Positions 1 through 5,325 of a DNA stretch of 5,346 bases are shown here, in pieces (position 1 is the stretch's first letter; every line of letters begins with the position of its first letter). The notes under the pieces are model-generated. The model was not told the origin of the DNA, did no database searches, and worked only from the letters and a program-made list of their open reading frames with translations. The DNA comes from an uncultured Verrucomicrobia subdivision 3 bacterium (GTDB lineage Bacteria; Verrucomicrobiota; Verrucomicrobiae; Limisphaerales; CAMLLE01). The stretch lies in NCBI GenBank assembly GCA_946480555.1, contig CAMLLE010000262.1, forward strand, positions 1-5,346, given 5' to 3'. The translations under genes were made by a program, and so were the position numbers.

Positions 1-235
1 GTGGCGTCGCGGGCGTTTGGAGCAAAGGCCCGGCGCGCTCGGAGAAACGCGCCCCACCTTTTCGCTGTAGGAGACGACGTGAGGAGTCTCAGATTTTTTT
101 CCCTCGTCCCACAGCGAAGCGCGGGGAGAGGGATAGGGAGAGGGGCTGCTAAAAACCTCCTCTCCCCGACCCTCTTCTCCGGCTTCGCTCGGAAGAGAGG
201 GGGAAGCCCGGTAATGCTCGCCCTGATTCTGGCAG
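1..235. repeat. Intergenic inverted-repeat region without a gene
   Basis: No credible gene lies here; the open frames encode only Arg/Gly-rich low-complexity peptides. Visible structure: GGCGCG (32-37) pairs with CGCGCC (48-53); TTCGCTGT (61-68) is perfectly inverted as ACAGCGAA (111-118) and encloses GAGAC (71-75)/GTCTC (86-90); a purine-rich G/A block (123-145) faces its approximate complement (156-180); and a hairpin spans 170-201. The 8-mers CGCGGGCG (8-15) and GCAAAGGC (22-29) recur in the same order at the far end of the window. I infer dispersed intergenic repeats, possibly with the 3' end of an upstream transcription unit at the left edge. Copy number elsewhere in the genome cannot be seen from here. 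Confidence 0.5.
170..201. repeat. Strong imperfect hairpin, REP-like
   Basis: The arms 170-181 and 190-201 pair over 12 positions with one G-U pair (176/195) and one C-A mismatch (177/194), leaving an eight-base loop (182-189). There is no T-run after it, so it is not a classical intrinsic terminator. It sits inside an alternating polypurine/polypyrimidine stretch typical of dispersed intergenic repeats. The structure is seen directly; the repeat-family assignment is inferred. Confidence 0.45.
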
Positions 236-278
236 CATGGAACCTGCGCCCCTGCATGTAGCGCGGCTAGCTTTCGCC

Positions 279-307
279 TTGGTCCAGATTCGGGCAGCGG
301 CTATAAC
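279..307 (+). promoter_or_regulatory. Sigma70-type promoter for the exbB-exbD-tonB operon
   Basis: A TTGGTC -35-like box (279-284, 3 of 6 consensus) and a TATAAC -10 box (302-307, 5 of 6) are separated by exactly 17 bases. Transcription would start about seven bases after the -10 box, at or next to the A of the ATG at 314. The mRNA would thus be leaderless or nearly so, which fits the absence of any Shine-Dalgarno sequence before this ATG. Box positions are seen; function is inferred. Confidence 0.5.
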
Positions 308-313
308 ACACGC

Positions 314-955
314 ATGTCAACTTTGCCGGACATCCTGCGGAACGGCGGGACGGTTTTTTGGTTCATCCTGCTTGTCAGCGCCGTTGCCCTGGTCGTCTTT
401 ATCGAGCGGTTTCTGCATTACCATCGCGCGCAGATCAACTCCACGGAGTTCCTGAACGGTGTGCGCAATGTGCTGCGCCGCGACAACGTGGTGGAAGCTG
501 TTTCCATCTGCGACGCCACGCCGGGCCCGGTGGCGCGCCTGGTGAAAACCGCCATTTTGAATCGCGACCACGGCCGTGAGCGCATCGCAGAAGCCCTGGA
601 AGAAGCTGGTCTTGCCGAAGTGCCGCGATTGGAGGAGAAACTGAATTTGCTCGCCACCATTGCGCAGATTGCGCCGCTGCTCGGGTTGCTCGGGACGGTG
701 GTTGGGTTGATGAACGTTTTCGAGCAAACCACCATGGCGGGGGTGATGGCTTCTCCGACCATGCTTTCAAATGGAGTGTGGAAGGCGTTGATCTGTTCCG
801 GCGCGGGCCTGGCGGTCGCGATTCCTGCGCACGCCGGCTACAATTACCTCGTGAGCCGCGTGAATTCCATCGTGCTCGACATGGAACGAGCGGCGACAGA
901 AATCGTCCACATCGTCACGGCCAATGGCAGCTCAACGCCGCTCGAGACGCCATGA
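314..955 (+). CDS. MotA/TolQ/ExbB family proton-channel protein
   Basis: Inner-membrane channel subunit expected to form a pentamer around an ExbD/TolR dimer and use the proton gradient to energise a TonB-type transducer. The 213 residues show the family layout: membrane segment 1 at about 12-31, a cytoplasmic stretch with the recognisable CDATPGPVARLV block (66-77), then the signature hairpin with membrane segment 2 (about 111-136, APLLGLLGTVVGL) and segment 3 (about 155-180, GAGLAVAIPAHAGYNYL). The pore Thr of segment 2 is kept as Thr128; the second conserved pore Thr (Thr181 in E. coli ExbB, Thr178 in TolQ, by my hand alignment) is Ser162 here. Slightly shorter than E. coli ExbB (244) or TolQ (230). 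The ATG at 314 gives a natural N-terminus and lies where the promoter predicts the transcript start. It ends in an ATGA overlap with the ExbD-like gene, so ExbB is more likely than MotA; ExbB versus TolQ cannot be settled. Confidence 0.92.
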   Translation: MSTLPDILRNGGTVFWFILLVSAVALVVFIERFLHYHRAQINSTEFLNGVRNVLRRDNVVEAVSICDATPGPVARLVKTAILNRDHGRERIAEALEEAGLAEVPRLEEKLNLLATIAQIAPLLGLLGTVVGLMNVFEQTTMAGVMASPTMLSNGVWKALICSGAGLAVAIPAHAGYNYLVSRVNSIVLDMERAATEIVHIVTANGSSTPLETP

Positions 956-1356
956 AGTTCCCGCGCAACGCCCGCATCTTTCGCGGCCAGCTCGATGCCG
1001 CACCGTTCGTTTCAGTGTTCTTTCTGCTGGTTATTTTCGTCCTGCTCGGCTCCATGACTTACACGCCGGGCGTGCGAATTGAACTTCCGAAAGGCGCTGC
1101 GTTGAGCGGTGTCGAAGGGCCGGCGCTGGCGGTCGCGGTGGATGCAACGGGGCGCTTCTACTTCAAGAATCGGCTCACCGATGCCACAAATCTCGTGAGC
1201 CGGTTGCAGGCTGCCGTGCGCGATTTTCCCGAGTCGCCGGCATTGATCGTTCATGCCGATCGCAATACCCGCCGCGAAAGTCTGGATGAACTGGCCAGCA
1301 TTGCCCAGCAGGCAGGCATTCGGGAACTCTTGCTTGCGGCGGCTTCTGAACCATGA
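952..1356 (+). CDS. ExbD/TolR family protein, lacking the usual membrane Asp
   Basis: Partner of the preceding channel protein. The 134 residues have a short cytoplasmic N-terminus, one membrane helix (about 17-35, beginning AAPFVSVFFLLVIF) and a periplasmic ExbD-type domain (about 55-130) with the familiar ending ADRNTRRESLDELASIAQQAGI. In E. coli ExbD the helix reads NVTPFIDV, with Asp25 essential for proton use; here the aligned stretch is DAAPFVSV, putting Ser21 (codon TCA, 1012-1014) at the Asp position and Asp15 where the conserved Asn normally sits. No other acidic residue lies in the helix. The start at 952 forms an ATGA overlap with the upstream stop; an in-frame ATG at 778 would add out-of-frame exbB sequence and is rejected. 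Translation is probably coupled, as no Shine-Dalgarno is visible. Family is confident; conventional proton-driven function is uncertain. Confidence 0.88.
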   Translation: MKFPRNARIFRGQLDAAPFVSVFFLLVIFVLLGSMTYTPGVRIELPKGAALSGVEGPALAVAVDATGRFYFKNRLTDATNLVSRLQAAVRDFPESPALIVHADRNTRRESLDELASIAQQAGIRELLLAAASEP

Positions 1357-2129
1357 CCCGCGCGCTGGTGGCACATCGACCGCGACTCTCCGGCGGATTT
1401 CTGATCGCCGTGGCGGTTGCTTTCGTTTTACAGGCCGCGTTGCTGATCTTCTTCGGTTCGGCGCCGGCAAAGCCGGTATCGCGGCCAGCGCCTTCAGCCG
1501 GTTTTGAATTGGTGCGGCCACTACCGCCAGACTGGGTGGCGCTGCACGATCCCACATTGTTCGTCCTGCCGCATCGACTCGGTTTTTCGGGAGCAACATG
1601 GATGAGCGTTTCGGCGCCGTCCTTTGAATTGCGTAGCCGGCTGGAGCCTGCATTCGCGCTGCCGCTGAATGTCGAATCGCTGGGTCAGGCGTTCACGCGC
1701 TACGTGGCGGAAAACACCCTGGCGACTGTGCGTCCCATGACGCTGCCGGAACCGGTGTTGCTGTCGCCGCGATTGATGCCAGCCGCTCCGGAGCGCCTGG
1801 CATCGACGTTCCGGATCGAAGGTGGATTATCCGGACGCGCTTTGCTGAATCCCGAACCGCTGCCCGCGGTGACGGAAGGTTTCACCAATACGGTGGTCGA
1901 AGTTCTGGTGGACCCTGAAGGTTACGTTTTTTCGACCGTGCTGGCGGCAGGTTCGGGTTCCACGAACGATGCGCTTGCTTTGGAGTTCGCGCAGTCGCGG
2001 CGGTTCGAACCGATTTCGCCGGTTGGTCCGCGGCGCGAAGAGCAACCGCCCGCGCCCATGATGGAGGGCACGCTGATCTTTGAATGGCGTCCCGCTTTGA
2101 TTACGAACAACCCGGCAGTGTTTCCCTGA
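1353..2129 (+). CDS. TonB-like energy transducer protein
   Basis: Likely transducer of the ExbB/ExbD-like unit, anchored in the inner membrane with a periplasmic C-terminal domain. The 258 residues start with a basic cytoplasmic tail (MTRALVAHRPR), one membrane helix at about 14-34, a long linker (about 40-175), and a C-terminal TonB-type domain at about 178-246: TVVEVLVDPEGYVFSTVLAAGSG resembles the first strands, FAQSRRFEPI (212-221) the helix and rF.P motif, and GTLIFEW (239-245) the last strand. The linker is Pro-containing but lacks the Glu-Pro/Lys-Pro repeats of E. coli TonB; it holds a compact DPTLFVLPHRLGFSG segment (66-80) that may be an independent conserved motif. The gene overlaps exbD by ATGA and ends one base before the zinc-ribbon gene. 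The match is by pattern, so TonB-like is sure only at family level; TolA-like use remains possible. Confidence 0.75.
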   Translation: MTRALVAHRPRLSGGFLIAVAVAFVLQAALLIFFGSAPAKPVSRPAPSAGFELVRPLPPDWVALHDPTLFVLPHRLGFSGATWMSVSAPSFELRSRLEPAFALPLNVESLGQAFTRYVAENTLATVRPMTLPEPVLLSPRLMPAAPERLASTFRIEGGLSGRALLNPEPLPAVTEGFTNTVVEVLVDPEGYVFSTVLAAGSGSTNDALALEFAQSRRFEPISPVGPRREEQPPAPMMEGTLIFEWRPALITNNPAVFP

Positions 2130-2130
2130 T

Positions 2131-2355
2131 ATGTCCACGCCCAACCTGCTGCTTGCTTATCTGGGAATCACGCTGGGTGGACTGGCAGTGATCGTGATCT
2201 ACAGCGGACTTCGCCAGCGCCGGTTCAATCCGAATCCAAGCCAGGACACAATCTACCGCTGCACCAAGTGCGGCTACGTTTACACGGATGATCCGGATGT
2301 GGACCGCTCGCGTTGCTCCCAATGCGGGCAGTTGAACGAGGCAATCGAGTTTTGA
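2131..2355 (+). CDS. Small membrane-anchored zinc-ribbon (rubredoxin-like) protein
   Basis: A 74-residue protein of unknown function. An N-terminal membrane helix at about 6-26 is followed by a basic stretch (RQRR, 28-31), which by the positive-inside rule places the C-terminus in the cytoplasm. The C-terminal half has two CxxC knuckles, Cys44/Cys47 (CTKCGYVY) and Cys62/Cys65 (CSQCG), 14 residues apart, a four-Cys zinc-ribbon or rubredoxin-like metal site. The ATG lies one base after the tonB-like stop with no Shine-Dalgarno, so it is almost certainly co-transcribed and coupled. It could sense metal, stabilise the complex or be a redox site; nothing in the sequence decides which. Zinc is more likely than iron because rubredoxin's conserved aromatic core is incomplete (an inference). 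Confidence 0.8.
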   Translation: MSTPNLLLAYLGITLGGLAVIVIYSGLRQRRFNPNPSQDTIYRCTKCGYVYTDDPDVDRSRCSQCGQLNEAIEF

Positions 2356-2406
2356 AGCTGCTGCGGATCCTCACATCAACGGTTATCACGCGTGCATCGA
2401 AGGCGA

Positions 2407-2447
2407 CTCGCGGCGATTTCGAGATTGAGCGATTCATCTGCCGCGGG
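2407..2447. other. Stem-loop between convergent genes (possible bidirectional terminator)
   Basis: CGCGGC (2409-2414) pairs with GCCGCG (2440-2445); the stem extends with C2407-G2447 and G-U pairs at 2408/2446 and 2415/2439, enclosing about 23 bases. It lies in the 131-base gap between the zinc-ribbon stop and the guaB stop, where a bidirectional terminator would be expected. There is no T-tract on either strand, so the role is speculative. I see nothing else structured in this gap. Confidence 0.25.
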
Positions 2448-2486
2448 TTGCAGGCGTCACAGATCCGCGCTCCAATATCCGACGGC

Positions 2487-4052
2487 TCAGTGCCCGGTCT
2501 TCAACTCGACGACGTCGTGGGGCGCGGCTTCGCGCTGGCCAGCGGGGCTTACGCGGATGTAGCGCGCTTTGTCGCGAAGTTGCTGCAAATTCGCCGCGCC
2601 GAGATAACCCATGCCGGATTGAATGCCGCCGATGAGTTGCGCGAGGACGCGATCAGCCGACCCGGCCACTTCCTTCAGCGCTTCCACGCCTTCGGGTGCG
2701 ACTTTTTGCGTGGGATTTTTCTCGTGCCCGTAGCGCGCCGCTGAGCCAGCTTTCATCGCGGCCATGCTGCCCATGCCACGATATTGCTTGTAGAGTTTGC
2801 CGCCGATTTCCATCACTTCGCCCGGCGCTTCAGTGCAACCGGCGAGAATGCCGCCGCAGATCACGGCCTGCGCGAGCGTCAGCGCTTTCACGATGTCGCC
2901 CGACTTGTTGATGCCGCCGTCCGCCAGGATTGAAACCTTCCTTTTGCGCGCCGCCTGAGCAGCCACGTAGAGCGCGGTCATCTGCGGAATTCCGACTCCG
3001 GCCACAATGCGCGTCGTGCAAATGGAACCCGGTCCCTGGCCGATCTTTATCGCGTTCGCGCCGCAGCCGGCCAGAAAATCAACCCCCTCGCCGCTGGTGA
3101 CATTGCCGGCAATGATCGGCAGCTTCGGAAATGCATCGCGCAACATCTTCACCGTGTCGCCCACGCCCTTGCTGTGGCCGTGCGCAGTGGAAACGGCGAT
3201 TGCATCCACGCCGCGCTCAATCAAGCCGCCGACGTGCGTGAGGATGCGTTCGCGATCCAATTCGCCGAAGGCATTGCGCGTGGCAGAAACGGCCGCCCCG
3301 CACACGAGCCGGAAATGCGAGTCGCGCGCGGGCTTGAATTGCGCATTGCGTTCCTGCGTGATGCGTTCCACGTCGCTCATCGTGAACAGGCCGTGCAAGT
3401 GATCCTTGTCATCGACCACGAGCAGCTTGTGAATGCCGGGGTGTTCGGTGAAAAACCGGTCCGCGCGCGAGATCGGATCCTTGCCGAGCTCCTTCTTGTT
3501 GATGGTTTCAACTTCGTTGCGCGGCGTGAGCGCTTCGGAGACTTTCTGCTTCGCGTAACGCGGCTTGACCACGTGGCCGGAAAGCAGGCCGATCAATTTT
3601 CCGCTCGCATCCACCACCGGAAAGGTGCTGAAACCGAAACGCTTTTGCTCGATCAATTCCAGCACGTCGCCGATCAACTGGTCTGGCGAAACCCGAATGG
3701 GATCCTGGATCAACCCATGCACGTGATTCTTCACGCGGCTGACTTCGGACAACTGCTGACGCTCGGGCATGTTGTAGTGGATCAAACCGAGCCCGCCGTT
3801 CAATGCCATCGCGATGGCCATGCGGGATTCGGTGACGGTGTCCATGTCCGACGAGATCACCGGGATGTTCAGCTGCAAGCCATCGGCGAGCTGGACTTCC
3901 AGGTGCGTGTCGCGCGGCAGGACTTCGGAATAAAGCGTCGCGAGCGTGATGTCGTCGAAGGTCAGGCCGATGCCGTTGTAGCTCGGAAAGAAGGCATCCG
4001 CGGGGCGGTAAAACCTGGAATCGAGACTGTCAGAATCTTTGCTTGCTGCCAT
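2487..4052 (-). CDS. guaB: Inosine-5'-monophosphate dehydrogenase
   Basis: Cytoplasmic enzyme oxidising IMP to XMP with NAD, the committed step of guanine nucleotide synthesis. The 521 residues show the full plan: N-terminal barrel part (GLTFDDITL 29-37; MDTVTE 70-75), an inserted CBS pair (about 113-165 and 173-232), then the rest of the barrel with the active-site loop GPGSICTTR (340-348, catalytic Cys345), ADGGI (377-381, Asp378 for the IMP ribose), YRGMGS (424-429) and the flap Arg440-Tyr441. The CBS pair and Arg-Tyr dyad argue against GMP reductase. Oddity: the NAD-site segment usually read D-S/T-S/A-HGHS is STAHGHS here, with Ser288 (TCC, 3189-3191 complement) in place of Asp. I choose the ATG at 4052 because it lies about 28 residues before the barrel; a start at 4193 would add a low-complexity tail. 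It stands alone, convergent with the TonB-like operon. Confidence 0.95.
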   Translation of the reverse strand: MAASKDSDSLDSRFYRPADAFFPSYNGIGLTFDDITLATLYSEVLPRDTHLEVQLADGLQLNIPVISSDMDTVTESRMAIAMALNGGLGLIHYNMPERQQLSEVSRVKNHVHGLIQDPIRVSPDQLIGDVLELIEQKRFGFSTFPVVDASGKLIGLLSGHVVKPRYAKQKVSEALTPRNEVETINKKELGKDPISRADRFFTEHPGIHKLLVVDDKDHLHGLFTMSDVERITQERNAQFKPARDSHFRLVCGAAVSATRNAFGELDRERILTHVGGLIERGVDAIAVSTAHGHSKGVGDTVKMLRDAFPKLPIIAGNVTSGEGVDFLAGCGANAIKIGQGPGSICTTRIVAGVGIPQMTALYVAAQAARKRKVSILADGGINKSGDIVKALTLAQAVICGGILAGCTEAPGEVMEIGGKLYKQYRGMGSMAAMKAGSAARYGHEKNPTQKVAPEGVEALKEVAGSADRVLAQLIGGIQSGMGYLGAANLQQLRDKARYIRVSPAGQREAAPHDVVELKTGH

Positions 4053-4059
4053 GTGAAAG

Positions 4060-4086
4060 ATTGTGTTCCGACCTCGCGTTTGGCAA
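4060..4086 (-). promoter_or_regulatory. Candidate guaB promoter
   Basis: Reading the minus strand, TTGCCA (4086-4081, 4 of 6 to the -35 consensus) is followed after 15 bases by CACAAT (4065-4060, 4 of 6 to the -10 consensus), ending seven bases before the guaB ATG. The spacer is shorter than the ideal 17. Transcription would start at or next to the ATG, giving a leaderless message like that predicted for the exbB operon. No Shine-Dalgarno is present before this ATG. Tentative. Confidence 0.33.
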
Positions 4087-4318
4087 GTGAGATTTGGGAA
4101 ACGGAAAGGCCCGCGCGGCGACCATGATTTGGAACGCCGTGACTGCCCATTGCCGCGTTCGAGCCCGTGAACTCGGGGGCATTTAACGTTCAACTCTGAC
4201 GCTTCGTGGATTTTGAGCGTTGAGTGTTTCGTTCCAGCCTTCGAGATGCTGCCGGTCGCGGGGCGCTGAAGTTTTTGGTGGTTCGCAGAAGGTTCTTTGT
4301 TAGCCTTTCCGCTGCGAC
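4087..4318. other. Divergent guaB-hisI intergenic region
   Basis: The gap separates divergent guaB and hisI, so it should carry regulatory DNA for both. I see a short hairpin (CCCG 4164-4167/CGGG 4174-4177) and an imperfect inverted repeat: ACTC 4193-4196 with GAGT 4222-4225, and ACGCT 4199-4203 with AGCGT 4216-4220. The bases around 4181-4230 (AACGTT, TTGAGCGTTGAG) have the look of TTGAACGTT-type dispersed minisatellite repeats. No convincing -35/-10 pair or Shine-Dalgarno precedes hisI; TTGGTG (4275-4280) and TAGCCT (4301-4306) are 20 bases apart, too far for confidence. No riboswitch or leader peptide is recognised. Confidence 0.35.
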
Positions 4319-4708
4319 ATGAGCTTCTACGACAAATTGAAATTCGATTCGAATGGCCTGATCCCGGCCATCATTCAGGAACAGAAAACCGGCCGCGTGT
4401 TGATGATGGCGTGGATGAACCGCGCTTCGCTGGAAACAACCATCAAAACCGGCAAGACGCATTTCTGGAGCCGGTCGCGGCAGAAGTTCTGGATGAAGGG
4501 CGAATCGAGCGGGCACACACAGCAGGTGAAGGATATGGCATTCGATTGCGATGGCGACACGCTGCTGATCCAGGTGGAACAGATCGGTGCCGCGTGCCAC
4601 GAAGGTTATCAATCCTGTTTCTTCCGTTCCATTGAAGGCGACGGCGCGACGTTCAAGACCACCGAACCGCAGCTGGAAACGCCGGAACAGATTTACGGCA
4701 AGAAATAA
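4319..4708 (+). CDS. hisI: Phosphoribosyl-AMP cyclohydrolase
   Basis: Catalyses the third step of histidine biosynthesis: hydrolytic opening of the adenine ring of phosphoribosyl-AMP to give ProFAR, in the cytoplasm. The 129 residues carry the family's landmarks: VLMMAWMN (27-34), [18 protein letters not shown] (51-68), then FDCDGD (75-80) with Asp76, Asp78 and Asp80 as magnesium ligands and Cys77 as a zinc ligand, and [12 protein letters not shown] (92-103) with Cys93 and Cys100 completing the zinc site. All key residues are present. It is the stand-alone form, with no fused HisE (phosphoribosyl-ATP pyrophosphatase) domain; hisE and the other his genes must lie elsewhere. The ATG at 4319 gives a normal family N-terminus; no Shine-Dalgarno precedes it. 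Its TAA shares one base with the next start (TAATG), indicating an operon with the membrane protein downstream. Confidence 0.95.
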   Translation: MSFYDKLKFDSNGLIPAIIQEQKTGRVLMMAWMNRASLETTIKTGKTHFWSRSRQKFWMKGESSGHTQQVKDMAFDCDGDTLLIQVEQIGAACHEGYQSCFFRSIEGDGATFKTTEPQLETPEQIYGKK

Positions 4709-5286
4709 TGGATGCGCCGCTCCAGTTCGGGAGCCGGGAGTATTGCCTGTATCTGCTGATCCTGCTGTTTGCGCGCAGCATGGATTTCCTGAGCACGCGC
4801 GTAGCGACGCCGAACCTGGTGCTGGAGGGAAATCCCATCGCCAAGAAACTCGGCTGGCATTGGGGCATCGTTGTAAACATCGGCGTCTGCATCTTCCTGG
4901 CGCGGTCAGAAGTGGTCGCCATCGGCGTCAGCACCATGAGTTTGCTGGTGGCGGCGCGGAATTTCCAATCGGCGTGGCTGATGCGGACAATGGGCGAGGA
5001 GCATTACCGCGACTGGCATTTGAACCGGATCGTTGAAACGCCGGTGACGCATTACATCGCTTGCCTGGCGGGCCAGACGGTGTTGACGGCACTGGTCGGA
5101 CTGGCGCTGATGCTGTTCAGCGATTCGTATTTGGTTCCGACGGCAATCGGAATGGGCGTGATCGCCTATGCGTTTGCAGTGCTGCTATTCACGCTGCTGG
5201 CGTTGTGGCGGACGCGCCGTGCTTTGAAGAGGCGCTGGGCATCCGTCACCCCGCTGGCGGGGGACGGGTCAGGATTGGTGAAGTAA
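4708..5286 (+). CDS. Multi-pass membrane protein of unknown function
   Basis: The 192 residues suggest about five membrane segments: 12-29, 51-65, 67-84, 114-137 and 142-167, followed by a basic cytoplasmic tail (RTRRALKRR, 168-176). The first segment runs into DFLSTRVATPNLVLEGNPIAKKLGW (in pieces: DFLST 26-30, then EGNPIAKKLGW 40-50). The Asp-x-x-Ser-Thr plus Glu-x-Asn-Pro pattern resembles small integral membrane families such as DUF5658, but I cannot confirm membership by eye. A polar loop with HYRDWHLNRIVE (99-110) lies between segments 3 and 4. No catalytic motif is recognised. Translation starts on the ATG sharing a base with the hisI stop, so it is probably coupled to hisI; I infer no functional link to histidine synthesis from that alone. 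The stop is four bases before a GC-rich hairpin. Confidence 0.8.
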   Translation: MDAPLQFGSREYCLYLLILLFARSMDFLSTRVATPNLVLEGNPIAKKLGWHWGIVVNIGVCIFLARSEVVAIGVSTMSLLVAARNFQSAWLMRTMGEEHYRDWHLNRIVETPVTHYIACLAGQTVLTALVGLALMLFSDSYLVPTAIGMGVIAYAFAVLLFTLLALWRTRRALKRRWASVTPLAGDGSGLVK

Positions 5287-5290
5287 CAAT

Positions 5291-5325
5291 GGGAGCGCGG
5301 GCGGCTCGCCCGTGCAAAGGCTCCC
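5291..5325. repeat. GC-rich hairpin, dispersed-repeat unit after the last gene
   Basis: GCGCGGGCG (5295-5303) pairs with CGCCCGTGC (5307-5315) over nine positions (one G-U) around a three-base loop, and GGGAGC (5291-5296) can alternatively pair with GCTCCC (5320-5325). No T-tract follows, so it is a poor classical terminator, though the position four bases after a stop codon allows a 3'-end role. The 8-mer CGCGGGCG recurs at 5339-5346, where a second unit appears to begin, and at 8-15. I infer a dispersed intergenic repeat family. Confidence 0.5.

Noticed and set aside
1..261. An open frame with a GTG start encoding an Arg/Gly-rich peptide
   Set aside because: It runs through inverted-repeat DNA, has low-complexity composition, no domain-like pattern and no start signal; such frames are typical of GC-rich intergenic repeats.
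778..951. A longer N-terminus for the ExbD-like protein, starting at 778
   Set aside because: The added residues are exbB sequence read in another frame; the ATG at 952 gives an ATGA overlap and a normal ExbD N-terminus.
314..955. MotA flagellar stator identity for the first gene
   Set aside because: It is followed by an ExbD-type gene and a TonB-like gene, with no MotB-type peptidoglycan-binding domain; the length and helix layout match ExbB/TolQ.
1012..1653. A 213-residue minus-strand frame across the exbD/tonB junction
   Set aside because: It is Arg/Pro-rich shadow coding opposite two recognised genes with overlapping starts.
2313..2744. A plus-strand frame running from the zinc-ribbon end into guaB
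   Set aside because: It overlaps both genes in other frames, has no recognisable domain and no start signal.
3174..4127. A long open frame on the plus strand opposite guaB (317 residues)
   Set aside because: It is the antisense of a clear IMP dehydrogenase; it is rich in His/Asp/Arg/Val in the manner of complementary frames in GC-rich genes and shows no motif.
4053..4193. A 47-residue N-terminal extension of guaB, starting at 4193
   Set aside because: The extension has no IMPDH-like sequence, and a promoter-like element lies inside it just before the ATG at 4052.
4190..4612. A minus-strand frame opposite the start of hisI
   Set aside because: hisI on the plus strand has all its metal ligands and motifs; the opposite frame has none and is an antisense artefact.
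5291..5325. The hairpin after the last gene as a classical Rho-independent terminator
   Set aside because: It lacks a following T-tract on either strand, and its sequence recurs elsewhere in the window, which fits a repeat better.
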